Notes: generated by a model from the sequence alone, not told the origin. DNA of 64,000 bases from Chrysemys picta bellii (GCF_011386835.1 NC_088794.1:92010772-92074771), one strand, 5' to 3'; shown: positions 23,500 through 33,263, counted from the first letter of the stretch. Numbers and translations are program-made.

Positions 23500-24480
23500 A
23501 TGCATCTAGATCTGTAGTCCCTTCATCTCACATCTTGGCCACTGGATGCATATCAAAGGTATAGCAATCATGCTCCTTGTCTGTCTGGAATATCTTAGTG
23601 AACAGTAAGAAAGAGCCTTTAAGACAAACTTACCTGGTGAAATGGATGATGTTTTCCTGTTGGTGTCTCCAAAAGTCCCTGTCTCTGCAAGAAGCTTCTG
23701 CATCCAAGATCTTAGAGTCAGACTATGTGCTTGACTTGAAAAAGCATAACCTGTCATTTAGTTCCATCAAGTTCACCTTGTGACTATTTCTGCTCATCCT
23801 CCAGTGGATGGACACACAATTTTTTCTCATCTAGCTATGATCAGATGTTTGAAAAGTCTTGCTAAGGTGTTCTCATCTGTTAAAGAACCAATCCCACCAT
23901 GGGACTGTAACTTGGTTTTCTTGGCACTGAGAGACCTACTCTCTGAACTGACGGTGTTGTGTTCACCATTACACTTATCAATGAAAACATCATTCTTGAT
24001 CGCTATTGCCTCTCTGGATGTCAGAGAAATCAAAGCTTTAATGGTTGGCCTGCCTTATATACCATTTTTTATCCAGACAAGGTGTCTCTGAGGACACCTT
24101 CTAAATTCTTGCCAAAGGCAATCCCAGAGTTTCATCTGAACCAGCAAATTAACCTACCTACATTTTCCCCCCTAAGCTTCATGCTACCAAAGTAGAGGCT
24201 ATGATGCACTCTGTAAATGTCAGGCATGTCCTCACATTTTATCTGCAAAGAACAAACCCTTTTAGATCTTTGCCGGGATTTCTTTGTCTCCATCGCAGAG
24301 AAAATGAAAGTAAAAACCATCTCATCTCAGAAACTATGGAGATGGACTTTTGATAGTGTGAGAACTTATGAGGTGGACAAAGTAAACCTTCCTGCCACAC
24401 TGAATTTTCTCTCCCTCAGCAGCATCACTGAAGAATATGTATATTTTGGATATTACATATAAAGCAGCCACTTGGAGTTC
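23500..24480 (+). pseudogene. DIRS C tyrosine recombinase remnant
   Basis: RQTYLVKWMMFSCWCLQKSL (about 23620-23680) matches the recombinase N-terminal segment RATYLAKWKRFSCWC of DIRS B. A DLKKHNLSFSSIKFTL segment matches LKQQGLSLSSIRVYL. Further on come SFLIAIASLDVREIKALMVG, in the place of the catalytic Arg box, then FLPKAIPEFHLNQQINLPTF and LCRDFFVSIAEKMKVKTISS. The His-x-x-Arg box and the terminal Tyr cannot be read. In DIRS elements this enzyme inserts the circular DNA copy. The gene here is dead. Confidence 0.75.
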
Positions 24481-24712
24481 TGGTAACATGTTTATAACAC
24501 ATTAAGTTATTACTGAAGCCTTACAGTCAGATACTGCATTTGGCAAGGCTGTTTTACAATCTTTGTTCTCTTAAGATTCTGAGCTCTCACCTCCATTGCA
24601 GTGATCCACTGCTTCGGAGTCAGCACTAGTGGAAAGTGCACATGGACAACGCAGCTCAATGAACTCCAGTTACTGTACTTGTAAGTAATTTTCCTATGTG
24701 GAATGTGTGCTA

Positions 24713-25139
24713 AATGGCCACATCAAAAAGCCCCAGAGTTTCTGGCTAGGACTCTGAGCTGGGACCAGAACAGCTGGAGCACATTATCCTCCAAGGAAAT
24801 CAGCCTGGAGCATACATCAAAGAGGAAGAGGAGATCAGGAGTTGGCTGCTGGGTGTAGATGCAAAGCCAAATAGATACATTGAAGACTTGTCTAGAGGAA
24901 CAGTTAGTGTGCTGCAAGCTGGGATGTACATTTACCTTATGCTAGCCTGCTCACTAGCTATCAGTATGGACCCTGCTGCTGCATGCTAAAATTTCCCTAG
25001 TGTGCTTTGATTCGCCGCCTCTTTTTCAGGGGCTTCCTGTAAACCTCCCCATCTCTCCTCCCTGTGACAGTGGTGTGTGTCTCCCATGATCTGATATTCA
25101 CCCTCCCTATGCCAAGGACTCTGTGTGAACTCTTTTACC
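24713..25139. other. No recognisable feature
   Basis: About 430 bases between the DIRS C end and the CR1 5' UTR. No terminus, gene or RNA signal was recognised. Confidence 0.35.
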
Positions 25140-25150
25140 TCCTGCAGCGG

Positions 25151-25570
25151 CACAGGAGCCAGCAAACAGAGCTGTATACAGGGGAGTTTCAGTGGGAGTT
25201 CTGTTGGAGGAGAAGGTTTTTGTATTTTGTAGTTTTATATGTGTGGAGGCCGGTAGGGGCAGTGTGCTGGGAGAGAAGCTGAGCCCTGATTAGGGGGCGG
25301 GGTTTCTCTGCTTAGGGGTCCTATAAAGGTAGCCAGCCAGTCAGGCTGCGGCATAGCCAGCTGCAGAGGCACAGGAGCCAGCAAACAGCTGTAAACAGGG
25401 GAGTTTCAGTGGGAGTCTGCAAGGGGAGTTTGCGGGGGAGACTAAGAGAGCTAGGCAGAGGAATAGACAGGCTAGTGAAGGGAGAGGGTGGTGTTCTGCC
25501 GGTGTTTTGGTGCCCGTTTGGAGGTTTGTTTTGCTGTGGGTGTTGGTGGTTTGGTTTGTGGTGGGAAGGC
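25151..25570 (+). promoter_or_regulatory. CR1 5' UTR with two tandem monomer starts
   Basis: CACAGGAGCCAGCAAACAG begins at 25151 and again at 25370, followed both times by a GGGGAGTTTCAGTGGGAG box, so a monomer of about 219 bp is at least partly repeated. Between them are a GC box (GGGGGCGGGG, 25293-25302) and a TATA-like CTATAAAGG (25321-25329). The second CR1 copy (57745-58063, minus) has the same arrangement. These are likely promoter monomers, by analogy with tandem 5' UTR promoters of other LINEs. That function is inferred. Confidence 0.55.
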
Positions 25571-25571
25571 T

Positions 25572-26695
25572 ATGACCAATACAGAGGCAGCAGTGGAAGA
25601 GACAATGAGGATGACTGGATGTGGAAACTGCGGCATGTACATGATCCTGGAGGGGGTATCTGAAAAGAGTTTCATTTGCATGAAGGGCCACCTGATAGAG
25701 CTGAAAAGATCCGAGGATGGGAGATGCAGGTGGAATTTAGAAGGGGGTTCGAGCAGATGATGGAGCAAAGACACGAGGAGGCTGAAGGAAAAAGCTCAGA
25801 CTTGCAAATGGAAGCAGGACCAAAGAACTCTGAGGGGAGACTGCTGGGTGAGGAAAGTGGACAGTGGAAGCATGTGACTAAGAGAACCAGGCAGAGGAAA
25901 AGACGGACTAGTGAAGGAGAAATAGAGCTCACAAACAGGTTTGTGGAGTTGGAAAATGAAGGAGCACAGCAGGTAGTCGCTGAAGGTGAGAGGGCAAGGA
26001 AGAAGAGAAGAGCAGCTAGTCCTAAAGGAAGAGGGGAAGAGTCAATGGAGATAACAACACCAAATATGAGCCCCAGGAGGATATGGGATGGGTTGCGGAG
26101 GATTGCAAAGGACAATAGAAATTGAGAGGACTTGCAGCCAGAGGGAGCAGGGGATAGACCGGAGAATCTCACCATCACCAGGAAAAGGCAGGTCTACGTG
26201 ATTGGGGACTCCTTACTGAGAAGAATAGACAGGCCTGTAACTAGAGCTGATCTGGAGAACAGAAGGGTGTGCTGTCTGCCGGGTGCTAAGATATGGGATG
26301 TAGACCTGAGGCTGAAGAGAATCCTAACGGGAGTGGGAAAGAATCCACTGATTGTCCTTCATGTGGGAACAAATGATATGGCTAGATTCTCGCTGGAACG
26401 TATCAAGGGAGACTATGCCAGGCTGGGGAAGACGCTTAAGAAAATTGAGGCTCAGGTGATCTTCAGTGGGATTCTGCCTGTTCCTAGAGAAGGGCAACAA
26501 AGGTGTGACAAGATTATGGCGATCAACAGATGGCTCAGGCAGTGGTGCTATAAGGAGGGCTTTAGGATGTATGGCCACTGGGAAGCATTCATGTACAGAG
26601 GACTGTTCTCTCAGGATGGACTTCACCTGAGTAAGGAGGGAAATAGACTTCTAGGATGGAGGCTGGCACAACTGATTAAGAGAGCTTTAAACTAG
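25572..26695 (+). pseudogene. CR1 ORF1 (zinc-knuckle, coiled coil, SGNH esterase)
   Basis: The start ATG at 25572 gives MTNTEAAVEE, then TGCGNCGMYMI with a CxxC pair and a later single Cys (FICMKGH), where the family usually has a second CxxC. After a frameshift near 25700 the frame at 25676-26125 is charged and helical, with FEQMMEQRHEEAEG, probably the coiled coil. A stop at 26122-26124 separates it from 26132-26695. That part is an SGNH/GDSL esterase domain with VIGDSLLRR (Ser), LHVGTNDMAR (Asn) and SQDGLHLSKEG (Asp, His). All catalytic residues are present. The domain lies before ORF2 with only 17 bp between. The protein is known to bind RNA and possibly lipid. Confidence 0.85.
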
Positions 26696-26712
26696 GAATT
26701 TGGGGGAGATGG

Positions 26713-28265
26713 TTGGGAGATGTCCAGGTAATCTCCTCGTCGGAATTTAACATTGAGAAGGAAGAAAACAAAGTAAGAAAGGATACAGCCGTGGGTATGA
26801 GAATGGACATAAGGAGGAAGGGTAGTGAAGATACCAGTCTAGTAGGTGATACTGGCGGTAGAATGTCTGTGCCTAATCAAGTAAAGAATGTCAGTGAAGC
26901 CAAACGGCAAAAATTAAGATGTTTCTACAGTAATGCGAGGCGCCTAGCTAACAAAATGGAGGCACTAGAGCTACTGGTCCAGGAAGTGAAACCAGATATT
27001 ATAGGGATAACAGAAACATGGTGGAATAGTAGTCATGACTGGAGTACAGGTATTGAAGGCTATGTGCTGTTTAGGAAAGTCAGAAATAAAGGCAAAGGTG
27101 GTGGAGTAGCATTGTATATCAATGATGAGGTAGACTGTAAAGAAATAAGAAGTGATGGAATGGATAAGACTGAGTCTGTCTGGGCAGAAATCACATTAGG
27201 AAAGAAAGCTACTAGAGCCTCCCCTGAGATAGTGCTTGGGGTGTGCTACAGATCGCCGGGATACGATTTGGATATTGATAGAGACCTCTTTAATGTTTTT
27301 CATGAAGTAAACACTAATGGGAATTGTGTGAACATGGGAGACTTTAACTTCCCAGATATAGACTGGAAGACAAGTGCTAGTAATAATAGGGCTCATATTT
27401 TCCTGGATGCGATAGCTGATGGATTCCTTCACCAAGTAGTTGAAGAACCAACAAGAGGGGATGCCATTTTAGATTTGGTTTTTGTGAGTAGCGAGGACCT
27501 CATAGAAGAAATGGTTGTAGGGGACAAACTTGGTTCAAGCGATCATGAGCTAATTCAGTTCAAACTAGATGGCAGGATGAACAAAAATAGATCTGGGACT
27601 AGGGTTTTTGATTTTAAAAGGGCTAACCTTAAAGAATTAAGGAAATTAGTTAGGGAAGTGGATTGGGCTGAAGAACTTGTGGATCTAAAGGCGGAGGAGG
27701 CCTGGAATTACTTCAATTCAAAGTTGCAGAAACTATCAGAAGCCTGCATCCCAAGGAAGGGGAAAAAAATCATAGGCAGGAGTTGTAGACCAAGCTGGAT
27801 GAGCAAGCATCTCAGAGAGGTGATTAAGAAAAAGCAGAAAGCCTACAAGGAGTGGAAGATGGGAGGCATTAGCAAGGAAAGCTACCTTTATTGAGGTCAG
27901 AAAATGTAGGGATAAAGTGAGAGAGGCCAAAAGCCATGTAGAGTTGGACCTTGCAAAGGGAATTAAAACCAATAGTAAAAGGTTCTATAGCCATATAAAT
28001 AAGAAAACAAAGGAAGAAGTGGGACCGCTAAACACTGAGGATGGAGTGGAGGTTAAGGATAATCTAGGCATGGCCCAATATCTAAACAAATACTTTGCCT
28101 CAGTCTTTAATGAGGCAATGAGGAGCTTAGGGATAATGGTAGGATGACAAATGGGAATGGGGATATAAAGGTAGATATTACCACATCCGAGGTAGAAGCC
28201 AAACTCGAACAGTTTAATGGGACTAAATCGGGGGGCCCAGATAATCTTCATCCAAGAATATTAAA
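26713..28265 (+). pseudogene. CR1 ORF2, apurinic endonuclease part
   Basis: The frame at 26713-27894 is open for 393 codons. Endonuclease motifs appear in order: CFYSNARRLANKMEALE (Asn), IIGITETWW (Glu), GVCYRSPG, NMGDFNFPDIDW (Asp, Asn) and GSSDHELIQF (Asp-His). All metal-binding and catalytic positions look intact. A frameshift near 27890 moves the frame to 27917-28147, which continues into the linker before the RT. The copy ends at the RT entry motif at about 28262. The endonuclease would nick target DNA to prime reverse transcription. Without RT the copy cannot move by itself. Confidence 0.9.
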
Positions 28266-28289
28266 GGAACTGTGATAGCCTAATTTTGG

Positions 28290-28712
28290 CAATTAATTGA
28301 TCTTTGATTATTAACAGGTAAATATTCCCAATGGCCTGTGATGGGATGTTAGATGGGGTGGGATCTGAGTTACTACAGAGAATTCTTTCCTGGGTGCTGG
28401 CTGGTGAGTCTTGCCCACATGCTCAGGGTTTAACTGATCGCCATATTTGGGGTTGGGAAGGAATTTTCCTCTAGGGCAGATTGGCGGAGGCCCTGGAGGT
28501 TTTTCGCCTTCCTCTGCAGTGTGAGTCACTTGCTGGAGGATTCTCTGCACCTTGAGGTCTTTAAACCACGATTTGAGGACTTCAGTAACTCAGGCATAGG
28601 TTAGGGGTTTGTTACAGGAGTGGGTGGGTGAGATTCTGTGGCTTGCATTGTGCGGGAGGTCAGACTAAATGATCATAATGGTCCCTTCTGACCTTAAAGT
28701 CTATGAGTTTGA
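28290..28712 (+). mobile_element. CR1 3' UTR of the deleted element
   Basis: The segment contains CAATGGCCTGTGATGGGATG, a GGAAGGAATTTTCCTC box, a GGAGGATTCTCTGCACC box, and ends with a GACCTTAAAGTCTATGAG tail, the conserved CR1 3' end type. It directly follows the ORF2 linker with no RT in between. Confidence 0.75.
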
Positions 28713-29234
28713 GTCCTGCCATTCTTATTCCTTTTTTTCTGTCTGGGATAGAACTCATTTAGGGTGTCAATATTTTAAACTCTATTGGGAGGATCAGCGG
28801 ATCTGAGATGCAGGATATTGTTATGCTGGAAGGTGTTAATGGCTGCCATCAACTGGTTCTTTGATCTATAAACAGTTACAGAAGTGGTTGAAACTGCTGG
28901 GTGTGCTAACCAGATGCAGGGGACTTCGTGTATTCTCTGTTTCCCCACTCTGGTTTTCAGATTTTCATTAAAATCAATAGTATTCTGCCCACTGTTGCCT
29001 GGAAAGTTTCCTGAAAAATTGGAATAGATTGGATGTGGTGGTCAAAAATTATCATGTTATAGCCAACAGACAGAAATTCCGCCAAGTTGAGTGTAGAACC
29101 TCACTTCACTGGGCCAACCAGTCCACAGCTGCAACCCTCTATCTGTGTACTATTAGGTCTTCACTGCCAACGTTCACGTGGAGCTGTGGAGAAATCTTCC
29201 AGATTAGTTGATTTTCCCCCCCCTTGAGAGAAAC
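28713..29234. other. No recognisable feature
   Basis: About 520 bases of ordinary sequence between the CR1 and the inverted-repeat element. The 60-codon frame at 29029 has no motif. Confidence 0.35.
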
Positions 29235-29247
29235 ACAGATTACTTAA

Positions 29248-29467
29248 AGACAGGTTTCAGAGTAGCAGCCGTGTTAGTCTGTATCCGCAAAAAGAACAGG
29301 AGTACTTGTGGCACCTTAGAGACTAACAAATTTATTAGAGCATAAGCTTCCGTGGACTACAGCCCACTTCTTCAGATGCTCCGAAGAAGTGGGCTGTAGT
29401 CCACGAAAGCTTATGCTCTAATAAATTTGTTAGTCTCTAAGGTGCCACAAGTACTCCTGTTCTTTTT
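29248..29467. repeat. Near-perfect inverted-repeat element with 13-bp TSD
   Basis: Arms at 29289-29373 and 29383-29467 are inverted copies, differing at one of 85 positions and separated by a 9-base loop. A 41-base leader (AGACAGGTTTCAGAGTAGCA...) precedes the left arm. The whole unit is flanked by ACAGATTACTTAA (29235-29247 and 29468-29480), a 13-bp target duplication. The core 'GGAGTACTTGTGGCACCTTA' belongs to a widespread amniote repeat that I know mainly from turtles and crocodilians. The 13-bp duplication suggests insertion by a LINE-type nick rather than by a DNA transposase. Confidence 0.8.
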
Positions 29468-29480
29468 ACAGATTACTTAA

Positions 29481-30189
29481 GAGGCTTGTCCAAGAGCTTG
29501 TGATTTTGGACTGTGTTGGTTCAATGTATTTTCCCAAAAAGCCTAGCCATCAGCATTCCTTAACTGTAAAGGCTGGGAGAACGTGTTCCCCTGTTGGACA
29601 ATTGACAAATCAAGTAATACAAATAAATAGTAGTACTAGTAAGGACAGTACATTATAGAGTGTCAAAACATCAATCTTTTTGGAGTTCCTAGGGTTCATG
29701 ATAAATTACTCAGTCTCTGACTTTTATCTCCAACAGAATCGACTCCTCCAATATGTAAAATGGTTATGGATGTAAGAAATGTTATTCTGATTATATGGTC
29801 CCAGTTCTGAACCATTAGAAGTTGTTGCACGGTTGTGTCATGATCAAAAAAGGGCCAATCAGCCAATGAAAATGTATCTTAGGACTACTGGTGTTTACAT
29901 CATGTTTTGATAACACTTAACCCTTCTCTTATGCTGCATGTTTTCAAAGAGCTCTAGAAATATTAGTTATTGTAATACTGTTTATTTTAGGAACTGGTAA
30001 AATTGGCCTATGCTTCAAATGTTGGAAAGTGCATGCTCAATGTAAACAAGCAAAGAAATGGTTTCTTTACGGAAAGCTTCCATGGGAGATAAATTAGAAT
30101 AAAAACTGTATGATAAAAATTGAGCTATCCTCTTCTAGCTTAGTAGATAACAATACACCGAAACATAGCTTCCTGGCCAGTAAGACTTT
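29481..30189. other. No recognisable feature
   Basis: About 700 bases of AT-rich DNA without repeat termini or coding motifs. Confidence 0.35.
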
Positions 30190-30579
30190 TTTTTTTTTTT
30201 TTATGGCGATTAATTGCAGTTAACTCACATGATTAACTCAAAAAATGCATCATGATTAATCGTACTGTTAAACAATAGAATACCAATTGAAATGTATTAA
30301 ATATTTTTGGATGTTCTTCTACATTTTCAAAAATATTGATTTCTGTTACAACACAGAATACAAAGTGTAAGTGCTCACTTTATATTTTTTTATTACAAAT
30401 ATTTGCACTGTAAAAATGATAAAATAGTATTTTTCAGTTCACCTCATACAAGTACTGTAGTGCAATCTCTTTATCGTGAAAGTGCAACTTACAAATGTAG
30501 ATTTTTGTTTTGTTACATAACTATGTAAAACTTCAGAGCCTACAAGTCCACTCAGTCCTGCTTCTTGTTCAGCCAATTG

Positions 30580-30792
30580 TTAAGACAAACAAGTTTGTTT
30601 TACATTGACGGGAGATACTGCTGCCTGCTTCTTATTTACAATGTCCCCTGAAAATGAGAATGGGCATTCGCATGTCACTTTTGTAGCCAGCATTTCAAGG
30701 TATTTACGTGTCAGATATGCTAAAAATTTGTTTGCCCCTTCATGCTTCGGCCACCATTCCAGAAGACATACTTCCATGCTGATCATGCTCAT
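30580..30792 (-). pseudogene. hAT transposase C-terminal dimerisation domain, copy i
   Basis: The 70-codon minus-strand frame reads ANKFLAYLTRKYLEMLATKV, then CECPFSFSGDIVNKKQAAVS and PVNVKQTCLS. It matches the hAT C-terminal dimerisation motif (xPCERLFSxxGDIVxKKRxxLxPxNV). It is inverted relative to the same domain at 31225-31395 on plus. Upstream coding sequence is absent in this copy, because the plus-strand copy begins about 40 bp away. Confidence 0.75.
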
Positions 30793-30832
30793 TAAAAAAA
30801 TAATGCATTAATTAAATTTGTGACTTAACTCC

Positions 30833-31398
30833 TTGGGGGAGAATTGTATGCCTCCTGCTTTGTTTTACCCAGCACATGTTTGTTTTAAGAACACTTTCAC
30901 AGCAGATTTGATACAACGCAAAGAAGCTACCAATCTGAGATTTCTAAAAATAGTTACCGCACTCAACCCAAGGTTTAAGACTCTGAAGTGCCTTCCAAAA
31001 TCTGAGAGGGATGAAGTGTGGAGCTTGCTTTCAGAAGTCTTAAAAGAGCAACACTCCGATGTGGAAAGTACAGAACCTGAGCCATCAAAAAAGAAAATCA
31101 ACCTTCTGCTGGTGGCATCTGACTTGGATGATGAAAATGAACATGCGTCAATCCGCTCTGCTTTGGATCATTATCAAGCAGAATCTGTCATCAGCAAGGA
31201 CGCATGTCCTCTGGAATGGTAGTTGAAGCATGAAGGGACATATGAATCTTTAGCGCATCTGGCATGTAAATATCTTGCGACACTGGCTACAACAGTGCCA
31301 TGCAAACGCCTGTTCTCACTTTTAAGTGACATTGTAAACAAGAAGTGGGCAGCATTATTTCCTGCAAATTGTAACCAAACTTGTTTATCTGAGTGATT
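30833..31398 (+). pseudogene. hAT transposase (ZBED1-like) C-terminal half, copy ii
   Basis: The 129-codon frame 30833-31222 contains KIVTALNPRFKTLKCLPKSE and RDEVWSLLSEVLKEQ, the ALDPRFKxL block that precedes the helical insertion domain of ZBED-type hAT transposases. After a stop at about 31220 it continues with YESLAHLACKYLATLATTVP and CKRLFSLLSDIVNKKWAALF, the dimerisation domain, up to a TGA near 31396. The N-terminal BED finger and the first catalytic Asp are not present, so it is a 5'-truncated and broken gene. Confidence 0.75.
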
Positions 31399-31496
31399 GG
31401 CTGAAGTAGGACTGAGTGGACTTGTAGGCTCTAAAGTTTTACATGGTTTTATTTTTGAATGCAGGTTTTTTTTTTTTTTTCTTGTACATAATTCTA

Positions 31497-32168
31497 CAAG
31501 GACTTAGGGGTTACAGTGGACGAGAAGCTGGATATGAGTCAACAGTGTCCCGTTGTTGCCAAGAAGGCTAACAGCATTTTGGGCTGTATAAGTAGGGGCA
31601 TTGCCAGCAGATCGAGGGATGTGATCACTCCCCTCTATTCGACATTGGTGAGGCCTCATCTGGAGTACTGTGTCCAGTTTTGGGCCCCACACTACAAGAA
31701 GGATGTGGAAAAATTGGAAAGAGTCCAGCGGAGGGCAACAAAAATGATTAGGGGGCTGGAGCACATGACTTATGAGAGGCTGAGGGAACTGGAATTGTTT
31801 AGTCTGCAGAAGAGAAGAATGAGGGTGGATTTAATAGTTGCTTTCAACTACCTGAAAGGGGGTTCCAAAGAAGATGGATCTAGACTGTTCTCAGTGGTTA
31901 GCAGATGATAGAACAAGGAGTAAGGTCTCAAGTTGTAGTGGGGGAGGTTTAGGTTGGATATTAAGAAAAACTTTTTCACTAGGAGGGTGGCGAAGCATTG
32001 GAATGGGTTACCTAGGGAGGTGGTGGAATCTCCTTCCTTAGAGGTTTTTAAGGTCAGGCTTGACAAAGCCCTGGCTGGGATGACTTAGTTGGGAATTGGC
32101 CCTGCTTTGAGCAGGGGTTTGGACTAGATGACCTCCTGAGGTCCCTTCCAACCCTAATATTCTATGAT
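31497..32168 (+). mobile_element. CR1 LINE 3' fragment inserted in the hAT element
   Basis: The plus-strand frame at 31516-31908 contains [40 protein letters not shown] and [21 protein letters not shown] frameshift lies near 31900, then [20 protein letters not shown] follows. It ends in the 3' UTR with the octamer-like tail ATTCTATGATT. It is 5'-truncated. Copy iii of the hAT (34305-34330) shows the same target site uninterrupted (ATAATTCTACATTTGTAAGC), which confirms the insertion point. Confidence 0.9.
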
Positions 32169-32277
32169 TTGTAAGTTCAACTTTCATGATAAAGAGATTG
32201 CACTACAGTACTTGTATTAGGTGAATTGAAAAATACAATTTCTTGTTTTTTACAGTGCAGATATTTGTAACAAAAAA

Positions 32278-32370
32278 TAGGGCTGTCAATTAACTGCCTT
32301 TAACATCTGCGATTAATGCACAGCACAATTAATGCGTTAATTTTTTTAATGTGCGTTAATCACAGACCTA
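32278..32370. mobile_element. 93-bp TIR element related to the hAT ends
   Basis: Starts TAGGGCTGTCAATTAAC and ends GTTAATCACAGACCTA, so the outer 15 bases form an imperfect inverted repeat. TTAAT/ATTAA boxes fill the interior. It sits where hAT copy ii breaks off. I see no flanking duplication, so it may be the fused ends of a deleted hAT rather than a separate MITE. Confidence 0.45.
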
Positions 32371-32650
32371 TGGGCCGGAGGGCTGCATGAGCTGCTCCGA
32401 AAAACCTATCTGGTCAGGTGCAGTAACACAAGCCGCCACCAGAGGACAGGAAGAGGAGGCTACAGAAAGTAAGTCAGTTCTCATCCCTGCATTTTCAAAG
32501 TTAAAACAAGATGGCCAGGGGCTCGCCGGAGCAGGGCCCCCCATTGCAGATCTCACCCAAACCGCCCTCCCTGTGTTGCCCACAGCTGGGGATGAACACC
32601 GTGCCGCCCTCAGCTGGGGCTGACCTCTCCCCCTGTGCTACCTAGGACTG
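32371..32650. repeat. C-rich minisatellite-like block, left part
   Basis: Degenerate repeats of a GCTGGGGCTGACC-type unit alternate with CTGTGCTGCCC-type units from about 32568. The repeat continues after the inserted element at 33264. Apparent open frames here are compositional. Confidence 0.5.
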
Positions 32651-32658
32651 GGACTGAC

Positions 32659-33255
32659 TAGGGTTACCATATCTATTAAATAAAAAAAGAGGACCCTCCA
32701 TGGGCCCTGGCCCCGCCCATTTCCCCAACCCCAGTCCCGCCCCAACTCCGCCCCTTCCCCGCCCTAACTCCGCTCCCTCCCACTCCCAGCCACGCGGAAA
32801 GGGCTGCCCCAGGCTACCGGCTTCACGGTTTGCCGGGCAGCCCCCAAACCCTGCGCCCCCGGCCGGCGCTTCCCCAGCACAGCTGGAGCCCGGGAGGGGA
32901 AGCGCCCAGCCGGGGGCGCAGGGTCTGGAGGCTGCCCGGCAAACCGTGAAGCCGGTAGCGCTTGGGCTTCGGGCAGCCCCCTTGCCTCCGGACCCTGCGC
33001 CCCCAGCCGGGCACTTCCCGTCCCGGACTCCGGCGGCGCAGGGTCCGGAGGCAAGGGGGCTGCCCGAAGCCCAAGCGCTACCGGCTTCGGGCAGCCCCCA
33101 TGCCCGGCTCTTAAACAGAGCCGAAGAGTCAGGGGAGGAGCAGAGCCGCCATTTTCCCGGACATGTTCGGCTTTTTGGCAATTCCCCCCGGACGGGGGTT
33201 TGAGCGCCGAAAAGCCGGACATGTCCGGGGAAAAAGAGGACGTATGGTAACCCTA
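32659..33255. mobile_element. hAT-like foldback MITE, 597 bp, perfect 8-bp TSD
   Basis: Starts TAGGGTTACCATA and ends TATGGTAACCCTA, a perfect 13-bp inverted terminus. The flanking 8-mers GGACTGAC (32651-32658 and 33256-33263) are identical. The GC-rich body contains two further inverted pairs: CCGGCTTCACGGTTTGCCGG (about 32817) with its complement at about 32938-32957, and a GCCTCCGGACCCTGCGCC segment (about 32984) with its complement near 33037. The long frames (234 codons on minus) only reflect GC content. Confidence 0.85.
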
Positions 33256-33263
33256 GGACTGAC

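Larger units (their letters stand above)
21140..24712 (+). mobile_element. DIRS retrotransposon relic C
   Basis: The left end 'CTCCTTTGAGTGATTGTCC' (about 21147) is the same kind of terminus as DIRS B at 51826. The right end near 24680-24712 contains a GGAATGTGTGC box that is roughly inverted to the ACATTCCACTA box at 21172-21182, as expected for DIRS inverted ends. In order it carries a gag-like Cys box (about 22390), an RNase H remnant (22815-23250) and a tyrosine recombinase remnant (23500-24480). Most of the RT is missing. A CR1 (21287-21695) and a hAT element (21809-22286) sit inside its 5' region, so DIRS C is older than both. Confidence 0.7.
25140..28712 (+). mobile_element. CR1 LINE with 5' UTR, ORF1 and endonuclease, RT deleted
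   Basis: From left to right the copy has a 5' UTR with a duplicated monomer (25151 and 25370), ORF1 (25572-26695), ORF2 with the endonuclease (26713-27894, continued to about 28265) and a CR1 3' UTR (about 28290-28712) ending TCTATGAG. The ORF2 frame reaches the RT entry motif DNLHPRILKEL and then jumps to 3' UTR sequence, so the entire RT is missing. CR1 insertions are usually 5'-truncated. Having the 5' end but an internal loss is unusual. Confidence 0.85.

Noticed and set aside
25672..26178. Open frame of 168 codons on minus
   Set aside because: It is antisense to CR1 ORF1, which has clear protein motifs on plus.
29248..29467. tRNA- or 5S-derived SINE with pol III promoter
   Set aside because: The leader vaguely recalls a pol III A box, but I could not find a B box, so no RNA gene is claimed.
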